A stretch of 64,000 nt of DNA from Viscum album (Eukaryota > Streptophyta > Magnoliopsida > Santalales > Viscaceae), in NCBI GenBank assembly GCA_963277665.1, contig OY728143.1:228089591-228153590 (forward strand). Direction: 5' to 3'. The translations under genes and the position numbers were made by a program. Shown here piece by piece: positions 47,101 through 61,047 of this stretch. Positions within the stretch are counted from its first letter, which is position 1. The number at the start of each line of letters is the position of its first letter. The notes under the pieces were generated by a model. The model ran no database searches. It had not been told where the DNA came from and saw nothing but the letters and a program-made list of their open reading frames with translations.

Positions 47101-50100
47101 TGATATAAAAATAATCATGTGGAATAAATATTTGAACCACTAAAAATCAATTTTTAGAGACTAAAAATAGTGAAATTAAATAAAAATTAAATTTTTTATG
47201 TGTTCTCTTTTTAACATACTTATGGACATTTAAAAACCCTCTCTTACACATAAAACTAATCAATCGACATAATTTTTTACTCCTTGGTGGAAAAAATAAG
47301 TATGATATTTTATACTTGAAACATATTATAATATTTTCAAGTAAGGATTCATGTAACAATGGGTTTTAATAAGTTTCAATATATAATGCTTTAATAATAT
47401 AAAGAAATTTACAATAATATATTTAAAAAACATTTTTATTGAAAAAGAATATTCAAATAGATTTACTAATATTTTCATCAAAAATAGAACATTCAATATT
47501 TAATATAAACTGTTACACATAGAATTATATTCAACAACAATTCATAAAGCCCTCCAAATACTAACATTCAAGTATAATAGAAATCTAAAAATAAAAATAT
47601 ATTCAAAAAATCAATTAAAAAGTGAATGGATAATTTTAATAGATAAAAAAATATCTAAATTGAAATGTATAATAGAATGATTATAATATTTACTCCCTCA
47701 ACAGATGAATCTATGCTTTATACAAATTAGAATAATCACACAATTTTGAATCGATATAACTCAACATGGTGGGTCTAAATTATGTATCTGAATGAAATGA
47801 ATGATCATTACATGAATTATAAAAAATATAAAAAATTAAAACAAATACATGAGGATAGTGTGTAATTAAAATTTTATATATATATATATATATAATGAAT
47901 GAAATATGGGGTAGATGAGTAAAGAAATAGGGGATCAGAAGAAAATAGAGGGAGTGTATATTAATTTGAAGTAGGAAATGTTTTTTGAAACTCAATTAAT
48001 TTAACAAGAACAATGAAATCATGTGCTTCCTATTATTAAACACTATATTTAAAATCACAATCCAATGTATATCCTTAGATGTATAATCATGATCATATGG
48101 AGGAAATTTTTTATTGATAAAAACAACATCATTATTATTTAAGAAAAAATTATAATGAACTTTAAACACCTATATAAAAAATTATATAACAAATACATTG
48201 GGAACACCATTAGAAATATAAAATAAGATTTTTGTCCACTAAATTTTTTTGAGCATATTTGAAAAAATAAAAAACAACTATTGAATAAAACACTATATAA
48301 TATTATACAGAATTACAAGAAATATTCTAAATATTATCCCATAAAATGGTATTAAAAAACAACAAAATAGTTGTAAAACATTCTAAATCCTACTCACAAT
48401 AACATTGAAATATTGAAAAAATAACATAGGAATAGGTCATATTAATAGCCTCCAACATAATGATTTTGATATTGGAACAAAAAATATATACTATAGATTC
48501 CTCACTTGACTCATTCAATGTATAATTCTCAAGATAATGATCAAAATAATCATATATAGAAAAAAACATTTAAGAAACAATGATGAAAATCATCTTTTTC
48601 ATATTGATAACAATCATGTTTTACTGTATGACACTTCCCAAAATATTTAGTAGTATTGGAGATCATTAGACCCTATGTATCATATGATAATATCTTATAG
48701 AAAGGTTTTAAAATACACAGTGATGTTTTTTACACTACGAATCTATATTAGGTGCCTATGATGTGGTGCAACTTAAAAATTTGGTTGTGGATTATTCCGA
48801 AACATTTGAGTGATACATTAAAAATAACATCCTTCTTCTAGTATACTTACATTTGGATTATTAGAATTGATTTTATAATATTTCCCTCAATAAACCTATT
48901 ATTTATTATGTCCTAGTAGATTTAATTTTATCAATAATGACATTAATGTGGTAATATATTGAACTCTGAATTATTTACCAACATAGGGCCTGAAAATACC
49001 TTCCAAAATCAGGTTTAATAAATTATTAAACAACATATATCATATTCTAGAAAAACTAAATGGGAATAAATTTCAGAAAATAAAATTAATTTTATTAATC
49101 AAAATTTTAAGGGATTATTTCACATTTGAAACAAATAAAATAGCCACACAGTTGGCTAAGAATGGTCTATCTAGAATGTTTGGAACATTTTTCCTAAATT
49201 CCATTTCTAAAACTATTAAATCAGTGAGAATAATTACCTTTTATATTCTAACTAATATATCACATAACTTTTAATTATAGTGATTAGAATACTTTTAATT
49301 ATATTTAAAAGAAACAATAGGTAATTTTTACTTCCATATAAATGAATAATTTAATAAAATAAATGAATTAAATTAATAAAGGGTCTTAAATAACAAAAAA
49401 AATTAATCTCGTCACATTATCAAATTCTACATGACAAATAAAATCATCCCATGATTATTCACTTTCGAGGAAAAATCATTTGGATTTCTAAATATTTTAC
49501 CTCCATTAAACTAATGGTTTCTAATTGGTTCATGTGATTTTGATTTTCTAAATACAACAAGAAAAATTTGACATTTCATGGAATTCTATTTAAGTCTAAT
49601 GTAGAATGAATGATCAAATTTAGAGTTTTAAAATTACAGTCAATTTTATGTAATACATATAATAATGGTTTTTTGGTTATTTAAGGGATGGTATGGGTGG
49701 GTCGTAATGAATCAACCATGGTTGTCTTTCCTCATAATTTAAAAATGTATCCTTTTTCATAACATATTTGACCAATTCCTACTAAATTTTAATTTTTTAC
49801 AAATCAATTCAATTATTATATTAACCTATCTACTTATTTTGGACCATACAATCCCTATTTTCATTTTATAGGGGTTTTCCATATTTTCATTTCCAAAATA
49901 AGTGATATAATCAAATTCATATTCGTTGAAATATTCCTTAACATATGCCTTATTTTTTTTTAATTAAAGTTGTAACAATAATCAAATTTTTTATTTTTAT
50001 TATTTTTGATGTGCAATGTATCTTTCCATTCTCTCTACTACTAATGTATTATTAAATTATAAAAATTATTATATTAATATTTTTTAGTTAGAATTTTTAT

Positions 50101-51699
50101 TAGCCTATTTTTTAACTACACCAAGATTCATGTCAGTAAATCACAACCTTAATATTAGAATTGTGTTAATAAATTTGAATAAAAATCTTCTCCATCACAC
50201 TCTATAAATTAGTTTATTTTGAAGAATACATATATGAAGAATAATTTGGAAAATTTGATTTATGATCTGATTTTAATTTAGGGGATGAGAAATATTTCAT
50301 TAATCTATTTTCTTTCATTAAAAGGATAGAGTCCCCCATAAAATACTTAGTGAAATTATATTTATTTGAATAAATGAAACTCAAATCCTGTAAATAGGTA
50401 ACATATTGTGTAGTATTAATGACCTCAATGGTTTGGGTGGGTAATTAAAGGTTTCTGAAATTGTTTCCAGAGTACAAATATCTGCAAAATATTGAAATTA
50501 ATGTTTCTACATATTATTATTAAATAAATGTTCTTGAATACTAGGTTCAATCAAATGGAGTTTTATGTTTATGTTATTTGTTGGCAGTTCGTATCCCTTA
50601 TATTAAGTATTACATCAATCAACAAAGGTGTTTTCTTTGAGAAACTCCATCCGCAATTCTGATCAAATTCAATTTAGTGGTCTATAGTGATATAATTATA
50701 TGTAAATTTCCATTATAATTTTTTGGAGAGGTATTGTGGTTGGAATAATTCCTAATCATCCATCTTAATATATCCTATTTTTTGGAATTATTTCTACCCT
50801 ATCCATGACGAATACCATTATTTTATGTGTAACCAAAAAAGCCATATTTCTAGAAAAATCTCCCCTAAAAATTGGTTGAAAGGATTGTCTCATGTATTGA
50901 TCATTTCTCATTATAGATTTTGACACTTGCATATAAACATAAATTTCAATAAAAAATGAATCATTCATAAACTACAATCTTCCTCACAAAGATGATTAAA
51001 TTTTATTCGATTAATTTTTTTTAAAACCCATTAATGAACACATATGTATCCCCACTGGGTTTTATATTAAATTTGATTAACAGAGATAGTTCAGATCGAT
51101 TAGTCTTATAATTTATATACCTAGTATATGATTTTCTCTATAAATTTTATTTGAAAGAGTTAGAAGCAGGTAATACCCAAAAAATATTATAATTATCATT
51201 CTAATGATGAGGTTGATAATGATTTCTATTTATGTTTTCATTTCAATGATTTTGTAAATTTTCCATTTCAGATTTCATTTTCTTATTTATCTCAATAAAA
51301 ATTTATGGTTATCGCGAATCAAGGTCCATTATTTTATTTATAATTTTTTATCATGTGCATAAGATTTTGGTTTTAAAAAATTATGAAATAACTTACTAAA
51401 GATATGATGAAGTAAAAATTCATAATTTTTTTTAAATTTGTTAGAATATATTTAAATTTTTTATTATTGATAACATTTGTCACATATACGGTTTCAAAAA
51501 ATGGTTCCATAAAATAGAATACTATTATCAATGGAAGTATTAAAATTTATTTACATGTAACACATAAACACAATAAGCGTTATAGTTAGTAGTTATTGAA
51601 CCCTGTGGAAGGATGAATGGAAGTTTGGAACAAAAAAAAATAAAATAGAAAAATAATACGATTCCAATATTGAATGGGAAAAATTGTCAAATCAATTCT
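44171..51699. other. AT-rich DNA without recognisable genes
   Basis: No protein similarity was recognised; the open frames here are short and have low-complexity translations rich in I, K, N, F and Y. The stretch includes an uninterrupted TA run (47874-47894). AAGTCCCACATTATAAGCC at 44800-44820 resembles a motif common near plant copia LTR ends, but no partner was found. Confidence 0.4.
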
Positions 51700-52620
51700 A
51701 AGAAGACACACTGTGTAATTCCAGTAACTAATCAATAAGAATTGGTATTTTAAAATTATAAATTAATTTGCAACATCTATATGAAATATAAACCTTACTT
51801 CATTAGTCGAAACCTCATTAGAGTAAGATATAAATGATATAATGTATCAAATTAGGATGAATACAAGCATATATAAATTAATATGAAGCATAAAAATTAA
51901 AAATCCAATTTTTCTAATTAACATTTACATTAAATGGATTAGATAGACATATAATTAAGAGATACAAATATACTCAACAAAAACATCATCATAACTAATA
52001 TGAAATAAAGAATGGTAAGATTTAATAAGCTTCTATATGATGATCTCCTCATTCTTCTAGCTCTGATCTTCTTGGTCATATAATCAGGATTTAGTACCTA
52101 TGACTCATATAAATCCATTCTTCAGGAAATAACCAGTTATCAATTTATAGATTCCCCCTTTTCTCATAAATATATTCTTCAGTGTCTATTTGGATATTGA
52201 GCTGCTTTTTGAATTCAACAATGTCAAAATTTAGATATTTAGAGCTAGTGAGAATATGGATATGTGAATTAAAATCAACAACATTCTCATATGTGTATTT
52301 TGAAACAACGAGCAAATATGAAAATCGGTCTATGTAATCATTATTTCAAAAAATAAATATGATTCATATTTAAAATTCACATGCATAATTGCTAATAATA
52401 TATATTACGTTGATCTGGGGAGATTGAGACTTGATTATTTAGTTCTATTGGTATTTTGAAATATATCAATTCAATTAAATATAATCCTGAATAAAAATAA
52501 AAAGTAATTTATAATTAAAAATTTGAAATAAACATAAAAATAAATAATTTAATTCAAGGATACTGAAATGAGACCAAAATTTTGTTCTTGTAATGAAAAT
52601 TGAAAAACTATTTCTACACA
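51700..52620. repeat. Diverged dispersed repeat, copy 2 (about 0.9 kb)
   Basis: Direct-orientation partner of 32065-32980. Shared blocks include AGTCGAAACCTCATTAG (51806), ATTAAATGGATTAGATAGAC (51931), TAAGCTTCTATATGATGATC (52026), CTTGGTCATATAATCAGGAT (52071), ATATGAAAATCGGTCTATGT (52317), and AAAATTTTGTTCTTGTAATG (52577). Lengths between blocks agree to within a few bases, so both copies derive from the same unit with little insertion or deletion. Confidence 0.6.
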
Positions 52621-55195
52621 ATGTGGTCAGTGTAAATGGATTTCATCCTAGATTACATGATTTTTAACATTTTTTATATATACACACAAAATGGATAATC
52701 ATAAGGTTTCAGTTTCACAACATATATCCAATCTTAATCCACAATATCTATGATAAATATATATATCTTAGGTCCTTAATTAATCCCATCAGACCTTTTT
52801 TGATGTTGTGTATCACATGTCGATTCTTCTTTAAAAACTATTTTTGTAACAAACTCAACATCAATTATAGGAACACTATTTTCTTGTACGTATTGAAATT
52901 ATAATTTTTCCCCAATTCCTATTAAAAATCCTAGATTTATGAATTCATTTTTAAATAAATAACCATCCATGGCCACAAAAACTTTTTTTAATTGGTTTAT
53001 TGAATGAATATCACAATGTTTACATGAGATAAAAAAATAATTTATCTAAACAAGGGTAATATTATTCATATTAAAATCTATGAAAAAATTCATGTTAACA
53101 ATAAATCATCATGAACATAATAGGATACTTATGATAACAAATATTATATGTATTCTTCTTGACTGATTTATATAGAATAATTTTTAGTGTGAATCCATCA
53201 TTTTCTATAGCATAATACTTGAATTAAATTGGACCGCCATACTCTCTCATTATTTATTGTACTATGTATATGAAGGTATGATTCCTTCTCTAATACAAAT
53301 AAATCATATAGTTTTATAAGAGTTTTGAGGAGTAGAACAATTCCACAGTCTCTATGATGGTTTTTAAATTTCTATCTTATGTATTCATCACCATAATATG
53401 AAATGATAATCATAACATTTTTTCTAAATAGACTGTGTACAATATTATGTAACTCATTACAAATTTAAAATGTAATAGACATGTGTGTCATTAGAAGAAC
53501 ATAACCATATAGAAAAAATTCATCAATTAATTTAAGTATGTCACTAAAACTACCACTTTCTTATTTGTGAAATAGTCCATATACTTCACTATGTATCATA
53601 TTCAATATTCAGCTTCTGTATCACATTTTATCCCAAAAGGTGTTTTTGTAAATTTTAAATTTAAAAACTACTCACAAATATCAAATAATCCCTAGTTATA
53701 TAAATCAAATAATCCACCTCTATGGAATCTTTTAATTCATTTCTTATTTATTCATTAATAGTGAAACTAACAAAGATAATTTGAATTTGAATCGAGCATG
53801 GACTTATTTTTCAGAATGTTGTGGTCAATATTATTTACATCTTCAATGTATAAGACATTTATTCTGTTCCCACCAAAATTAATTTCATCATTATTAAATA
53901 TATAATTAATATTGTTCATAATAATTGATATAAATATAACCTCTTCAAAATATGATTAAAATATTTAATTATTATTTATAGTTTGAAGTTAATAAATGTT
54001 TATTAGTTATTTTAATAATTATATTGATAGAATTAGATAATAAGTTTTTACATATAATGTTGAAACTCTTACTTTGGTACCTACATGATGATATACTTCC
54101 CAATTTAACAACTCCCTCATATACCATAGTATATGATTATCCATACAAAAGTGAAAGGAAACAATTTATATCCAATACATAGTTCTTAGAGTTGTTTGAA
54201 TTGATATCTATAAAATTCACATTTAGTTACTATAAAATATTCTTCTTAAGAACATTTCTAAACCCTATATATGTATATAATTTTTCATGGTCATATTTAT
54301 AATTGATATCAAAATTAATATCATTTACTCTAACATAATCTATAATAGGGAATAATATATCGGTGAGTATCATGTATTATTTATGTTCATTAAGGAATTT
54401 TTATAAGGTTTATATAATAAAATGTTTTATCCAATAAATCATATCCATCAGGTGATCCATGAGCCAAATTTCACTATGGAACGAATTTTCTACTGCATTT
54501 ATCTCACCACAATGTTATTTAGTTAGTGCATAATCCCAATTACAACAGTTATCACTTTTAGATAGTGGTGTGGAAACCACATTTTCAATATCCATCATAT
54601 GTATATTCTCTAGTCTATTCCTACGGTAATGTAATCTTATAATGTTCTCAAATCGAGTAAATCCAAAATAAAATTCTAAAAAAATAATATCAATGATCAA
54701 TATAATGGAAGAAAACTATGGATTAACCTTCCTAATGGGGTTACAGTGCCACAAATTACATTATTTCCACAACAATTATAATCCTCAATCATGAAGAAAT
54801 GGAATTACAAATCTAGTAGAATGATTGAGGTCTTTAAAAATGATACATTGGATGCAATTATAACGTTAGTATTTGTGTTTATATAATTTTCATTCCATCC
54901 ACATTAATATAGATTCTGTACATAACTAATTTCATAACTATTACATATTATAAAGACATAATCTTATATCATTTTGCTTATATTTATTTATTTATTATTA
55001 TATAATTATTGTTTTTGAATCCATACTATAAAAAAATTATTTTGTTAATGTTATATTAATTTCAAATCATTACGAAAATAATGAGAATCTGTAACTAAAT
55101 TTAAAATAAATGCCAAAAAACCCTTGGACATCAAAATACATCATATCAATTTGGTATATAAATTATTTTAGTAATGAAATAAAGTATTATAAAAT
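52621..55195. other. AT-rich DNA without recognisable genes
   Basis: I looked for copia-type integrase or RT remnants on both strands around 53.2-54.9 kb, where a few suggestive residues occur, and found no ordered set of motifs. No repeat partner was recognised. Confidence 0.35.
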
Positions 55196-58100
55196 TGTAG
55201 AGTAACCTAACTGGAATCATGAAGTGAATGATATCCATCCACTAACACTTTTTTGACCATGCAAAAGTCTCATGGCCAGTAGTTAATCCAACCCAAACCA
55301 CATATTCTATTAGAGAATTTATGCATGTTGGAATTCAATTCATGATACACCTGACATCAAATCTGAACAAACAATAATCAATATCTATGTACATGTTAAT
55401 AATAGAAACAATGAGGTTAAGGCAGAAGAAAATTAATGATTATGTAGTCGTACATAACATCTACTATAAAGATATAACTCTTAGAATAATTTTAAAAACA
55501 AATAAATAGGCATACAAAATATTCAAATTTATTAACTAAATTATGAAACATTAATATCCAAAGAAGTAAAAATAATTTTTTATTATATAAAATGAGATTA
55601 TCAATAATGATTATTTTATAAATAGAATAATTATAAGAATTTTATAAATTATAAAGAATATAATAGAAACTAATAAAGAATAGCGACTGAAGTTAGATCT
55701 GAAGAAATCAATAACTATCCTGAGGGAAATTCCTGATCCCCATGGGCTAGTGATAACTACCAAGGAATCACGTAACTAAATATGGGAATGATTTCATCAA
55801 ATTGTAAATAAAAAAAATCAAAGGAAATAGTGAAAAAAACTATAATATAAACCAATACAACCTCAATTTGATTTAAGGATGTAATATAAGAAATATATTA
55901 TTATAAAGGAAAACAAAGTGCTAAAACTACCATAATTCTTGTGGTATATGAAAACCTTCTATGTCCTAAAGTCACATTCCATTGACTGAACAAGATCACA
56001 TCCATAAAAGGAGTATTAAGGGATCCTGAGACCATCCAATGTAATCAAAATGTTATATTCAATGATTAATGTATTCATAATGTTCAAAAAAGAATCCTTG
56101 TTGGATATAACAAATAATTCAGTGAAATTTTTCTTCAAATTAATTCAGGTATTCATGTTTGAAATACATAAATGAGTAAACATGGTTTAATCCCTTATAA
56201 GGAATTAGGTAAATAAATCCTCATTGTTAAAAGGAAAATTAAAAAATATATGGCTCGTTGTGGTAAAATATATATGTAAAACCTATATAGTTTCAATTCA
56301 TAATCCATTTAGATATCTGAAGTGGAAAACATATAAAAATACAATTTTAGACCGATTTAAAATATGTTTCACTAGCCACAGTCAATATTTTATATGTAAT
56401 ATATGATCTTAAACAATGTATCATAGAAAAAATATATAATATAAATAAAATATGCATGGATAATTAATGTATCATATAGTTATTAAATAGGTATAATAAA
56501 AAAATGGAAAATGTGGAAACTCATGTGTTATGTAGAGATTAAGCAATTACAGTAATATATCGTCTATCAATGCAATTTTTGGAGGTTATATTTGACGGTG
56601 TTGTATTATATATTCTAGTGATTATACCAAAATAAAGAATGTAAATACACTATTGACTACATAAAAATGTATAATATACCAAGTATATAAGAATCATATG
56701 TTGCCACCCACCATCCACATTATTTTATGTCCCATTTCAGAACCCATTTTTTCTAAGGAGATCGTAGTCATGGTGTAATGCCACAAGAGAATAACAAAAG
56801 TCATTGTCTTATATCCTATCTACCTATGTTTCCGAAAACAAATAAAGTAGGTATATGAGATAACAAGAAAATTGGAATGCATCATGAATCAAAAATGTTG
56901 TCATTATATGCATTCAATATTACATAGCATAAAATATTCACATCCCACCTTTACTCATATGGGCCCTCAGAGAGTACGTCGCCTATTTTAACACCAGACA
57001 TAATGTGAAACACACTATCTCTCAAGTAAAATCATATATAAGGGGTTTATCATTAATTCTCATAAAAATATAATTTACTTCAAAATGTTCTGTAAAATAC
57101 TTTTTTTAAAACACAATAGATAAAATAAAAATATATCAATTAAATTAAATATCACATTTGACCACAATTTTTTGATGTTTAATACATACCAATTCCTTTC
57201 AAAACCAATTTAAATTTTCAAGTGAGTCATATGTCAATGAACACAAAATTTTAGTCAATTCCTTTAATTGTACAGAATAATCATTACAAAAAATCATTAT
57301 TAAACAACAAGTTACATGTATTTATTTATTCCACTCCAATTCTAATTTAATTTTAAAATATGAATTTATCAAATTGGACGTACCTTTTTAAATAATTGAT
57401 TTCTCTTAGTATTTGGATTTAAATTTTTTAGAACCAAAACCCCAAAAAACAATAAATCATGTTAATTTTATTTTAGAATTATTGTTCAATTTTTAAGATA
57501 AAACCATTGATTCCAAATAATAATTTCATCTAAAAGAGGTATTTATTATTTAAATACAAGAAAAAATTCTGTAAGAATATCAAATTTAGTTTATAATAAT
57601 ACGATAAAAAATAAATCAATAGTTGAAGAAAAATAAAATAAACAACTTCCATTTAATTTTCTAATCGAAATATAATGAAATCAAAATTTACCAACATCAA
57701 TGGTGGAAATAGAATCATTGATGTATATGTTTAAATGAACCCTAGAATCCATGGATCCAAATTATATCATGCTATATCCCATATATATAATAACATTAAC
57801 TCCAATAAATAGTTAATTTATAGAAAATATATATGATATATAAGGAAAATTAATATGGAGAAAGAGTATGGCTATTCCATTAATTCTTTGGAAGAAATTC
57901 CTCAAAATTTATCAAAATTTATCTTCGAAGGGAAATGATCCATAAAAATCAACAAGGGGTAAGAACATATTGTAGATTATAGGTTGAAGAATATAAAAAT
58001 ATTAAAATAGGTTTAGGATCATGTGATTAAAGAAAAATAAAGAAAAATAAGTCAATATAGAAAAGGTTTTTCCAGATATTTTGTGAAATTATTTTCTAAC

Positions 58101-58440
58101 CATATTCCCCTTTCTAGAATATTAAAGTGGTCCCATAGATTTTTCTCTTTGACATACTAAAAATGAAACAAAAAATAGATATTCAACATTCAAATTTTGT
58201 GTTGTTTCTTGAAATTTCAAGATATTTTAGCCTAACCATGATCCAATAATGCTCAAAACATCAGAAAAAAACTATGAAAAAAATATTTCCTAATGAAAAA
58301 TATACAGACTGGTCAAACATATGAAAATTGTGAAAACTCCATGTAAACTCCTAAATTATAAAACACTATCCTAAATAACCTAAAAACAATTATAAAAAAT
58401 TATAACACACACATGTCAAAATAAAAAACAGAATGTTACA
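55196..58440 (-). repeat. Left direct repeat (probable LTR)
   Basis: Blocks matching the right repeat: GTCTCATGGCCAGTAGTTAA (55268) with ATCTCATGGTAGCATGGGAA (61081); GATCCCCATGGGCTAGTGAT (55734) with GATCCCTATGTGTGGGTGAT (61575); CATCCCACCTTTACTCATAT (56942) with CATCCCACCATCAAACCCAT (62781); ATTATAGGTTGAAGAA (57976) with ATTCTAGGTTGTAGAAGAAA (63808); and AAAGTGGTCCCATAGATTTT (58124) with GAGAGGCCTCATGGTTTTAT (63951). Boundaries are approximate. Confidence 0.55.
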
Positions 58441-61047
58441 TTAAGATGAGTTAATTTTCCCAACAATATCTCTTTTTCCAATGAAATTCCATATTTCAAA
58501 TATTCAAAACAAATATAAAAAAAATATTACCTCACAAAAATTATGTGATGAATGGTTCATGATAAAAGGGGGATTCACTATAGATGAATCCACCATTCAA
58601 AACAGTAAAAAAAAATTCCACCAATAATACCATACATTATTTTAGAATACTTTCTAAGAATACAATACATCAATAATAAACCAACCTCCCTAAGAAAATA
58701 TTGTTTTTAGGAACAACCAAATACATATCATAGGTCTCCCATTATTTAAAATATCACCAGAATAGTGGAATAATAGTATAATTCTTTTTCATGAAACATC
58801 CCTTCATTCCCAAAAATGATACCTTAATAAATCATTATAAATAATAATTTATGGGAAGAATATGAATAAATAATGGAAATAAGCACATAAAACATTTTGA
58901 TGATTTAAAAAGGATATAATCCAAATGATCTGTTAATATTCAAACCCATCACAACCACAGAAAAAAAAGTGAAAACGTTTTCTACCTTGGGTAAGTAATT
59001 GATTACAACCCTGTTTATCCAATAATGGGAATTCCCCACTAAAATATAATCAAATAATCATCCACACTTATGAGTTTCATCTTTATCAAGAATATTTATA
59101 GTCTTATTTACATTAATAAATCCCAATTATCTTCCCATTCCGACCATAATGAGCTCAAAACAACCCTTCTAATGCATGAACATAGTACACCATACATTGA
59201 AAAAGGGAGATCATTTAAAAACATAATGAACTATATCTATCAAAAAAAGAATTAATGAGAGGATCATAAATGAAAAGAACAAAAAAATATAGACATACAC
59301 ATCATAATAAGATTATGAATAATGGAAAAGGGGTTTTTAAAGAAATCCACAAAAAAATTGTATAAATTATCAGAAAGAGTAACTATTACATAAGTGTGAT
59401 AGTAAATGAATAAATGGATTAAAAGTGGTTGGGGTAATAAATATCATAATACAGTACAATCCAAAAAGAGAAAAAAATGTAATCCCATGAAAAATATTCC
59501 ATAATCACATTAATAACACACAAATGACACAAAAAAGATCAACAATATGGTATCCAAAATGATCCTAAATAACCCAATAAATAATAAAAAGATTGAATGT
59601 CATTGAAAATAATTACATTAAAAACATCCATTTTTAGAAACCAAGTATGCAAAACATAGGATGGTGACCTAAGGGACACACTAGTGAAAAAACGCCAAAT
59701 ATTCAAACTAGACTTCTTAGAATGACTAGTTACCTCCCAATGGAAGCACATGTGATATCGAATTTTCCACCAAGAAGAATTTCCCCACACAACAACATTC
59801 TAAATTTCACTATAATAGGCATCATCAACTAATACATTATAATATGATAAATTATCCACTTATTTTCACATATGTAGCTGTACCTCTACTAACAGGAACA
59901 TTTTAATAACCCTTCTATAGGATTTCATACATATCTATGATACAACATCTATATGGGTTATTAAAAGTAATCTTTTAAATATTAGACCTTTTATAGAGTT
60001 ATCACCAATATTATTATATATCAAAAATACTAAATTTATAATTTTATTGGAATAATTCTCAACAAAATCTGACATTTTTTGAGACACGTGAGTTCAAAAT
60101 ATGTCTCCTTCTTCATGTCCTCATGATATTTTCATCGAATTATGATTGTCATGAAAAATTCCCAATATATTCATTCATTCATGTCGAAAGGGTTGATAGA
60201 TTCTCAACCCTATCATATATGTATATAATATTAAAATGTGAAATACTTAACCATTAGAGTATTTGTAGTATAGAGGTAATTAAATATTATCAATGAATAT
60301 TCTTTTAGTTTAATAACCTCAAGATAATTCTGATTAACCCATTAAAAGCTAGGAATATTATTTCAGCGGTACTAGAAATGATCCAAACTATAGGAATGTT
60401 CAACTTCCATCACTTGACTTTGAGTCATAGTTGACTAATCAACTTGCTACACCCCTTCTAGATGATGTAAGAGGATACTTTTGATATTAGACCAATGAAA
60501 AATACTATCATCCTTATCAAAAAAATTTATTAGACACATTTTTATACACAATAAATAATAGTCTAATAAAAAACACATTATTAATCCACTAAAAAAACAT
60601 TATAAAAAATTAAATTCTATAAAAAAACAATTGACAATAAGGGTTGAAAAAACCAAACTATATTTATTGAAAATTATCAACATTAAAATACCAATGATTT
60701 TAGATATTTATATATATTTAATTTTACAATATAAATATAAAGTATTTATATAAATCCATCAATAAAATTCTTCTCAAAATATTCCTAATATCATTCAGAC
60801 GTGTCTTTGAAATTAATAAGTACAAAATATATATTTTTGGGTAATTGATAATATTTTTTATTTTACTCTAATGAAACTAATTTAAGATTAATGATTTGTT
60901 TACCATATGATATTAAAATAATTACCAAAATGTTTATCCCAAAAGGAAATATGATTAATAAAATCATACACAACACACCATTCATAATTCATAAACATTC
61001 TAAACTCAACTCAGGTATTTTAATCTGATTCGGATGAAAATGAATAA
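58441..61047. other. Interior of the probable ancient LTR element
   Basis: AT-rich, about 2.6 kb, with no recognisable reading frame on either strand; the 83-codon minus frame at 59539-59790 shows no gag or pol motif. The length is close to the interior of the gag-only element at 5686-8305, but no sequence match to its gag or leader was seen. Confidence 0.4.

Noticed and set aside
47874..47894. TA-dinucleotide run (another at 62142-62159)
   Set aside because: Ordinary short microsatellites expected in AT-rich DNA; no structural or functional context.
53180..54900. Possible copia integrase or RT remnant on the minus strand
   Set aside because: Only isolated residues looked suggestive. No ordered motif set (HHCC, DDE, or YADD-type) could be traced in any frame.
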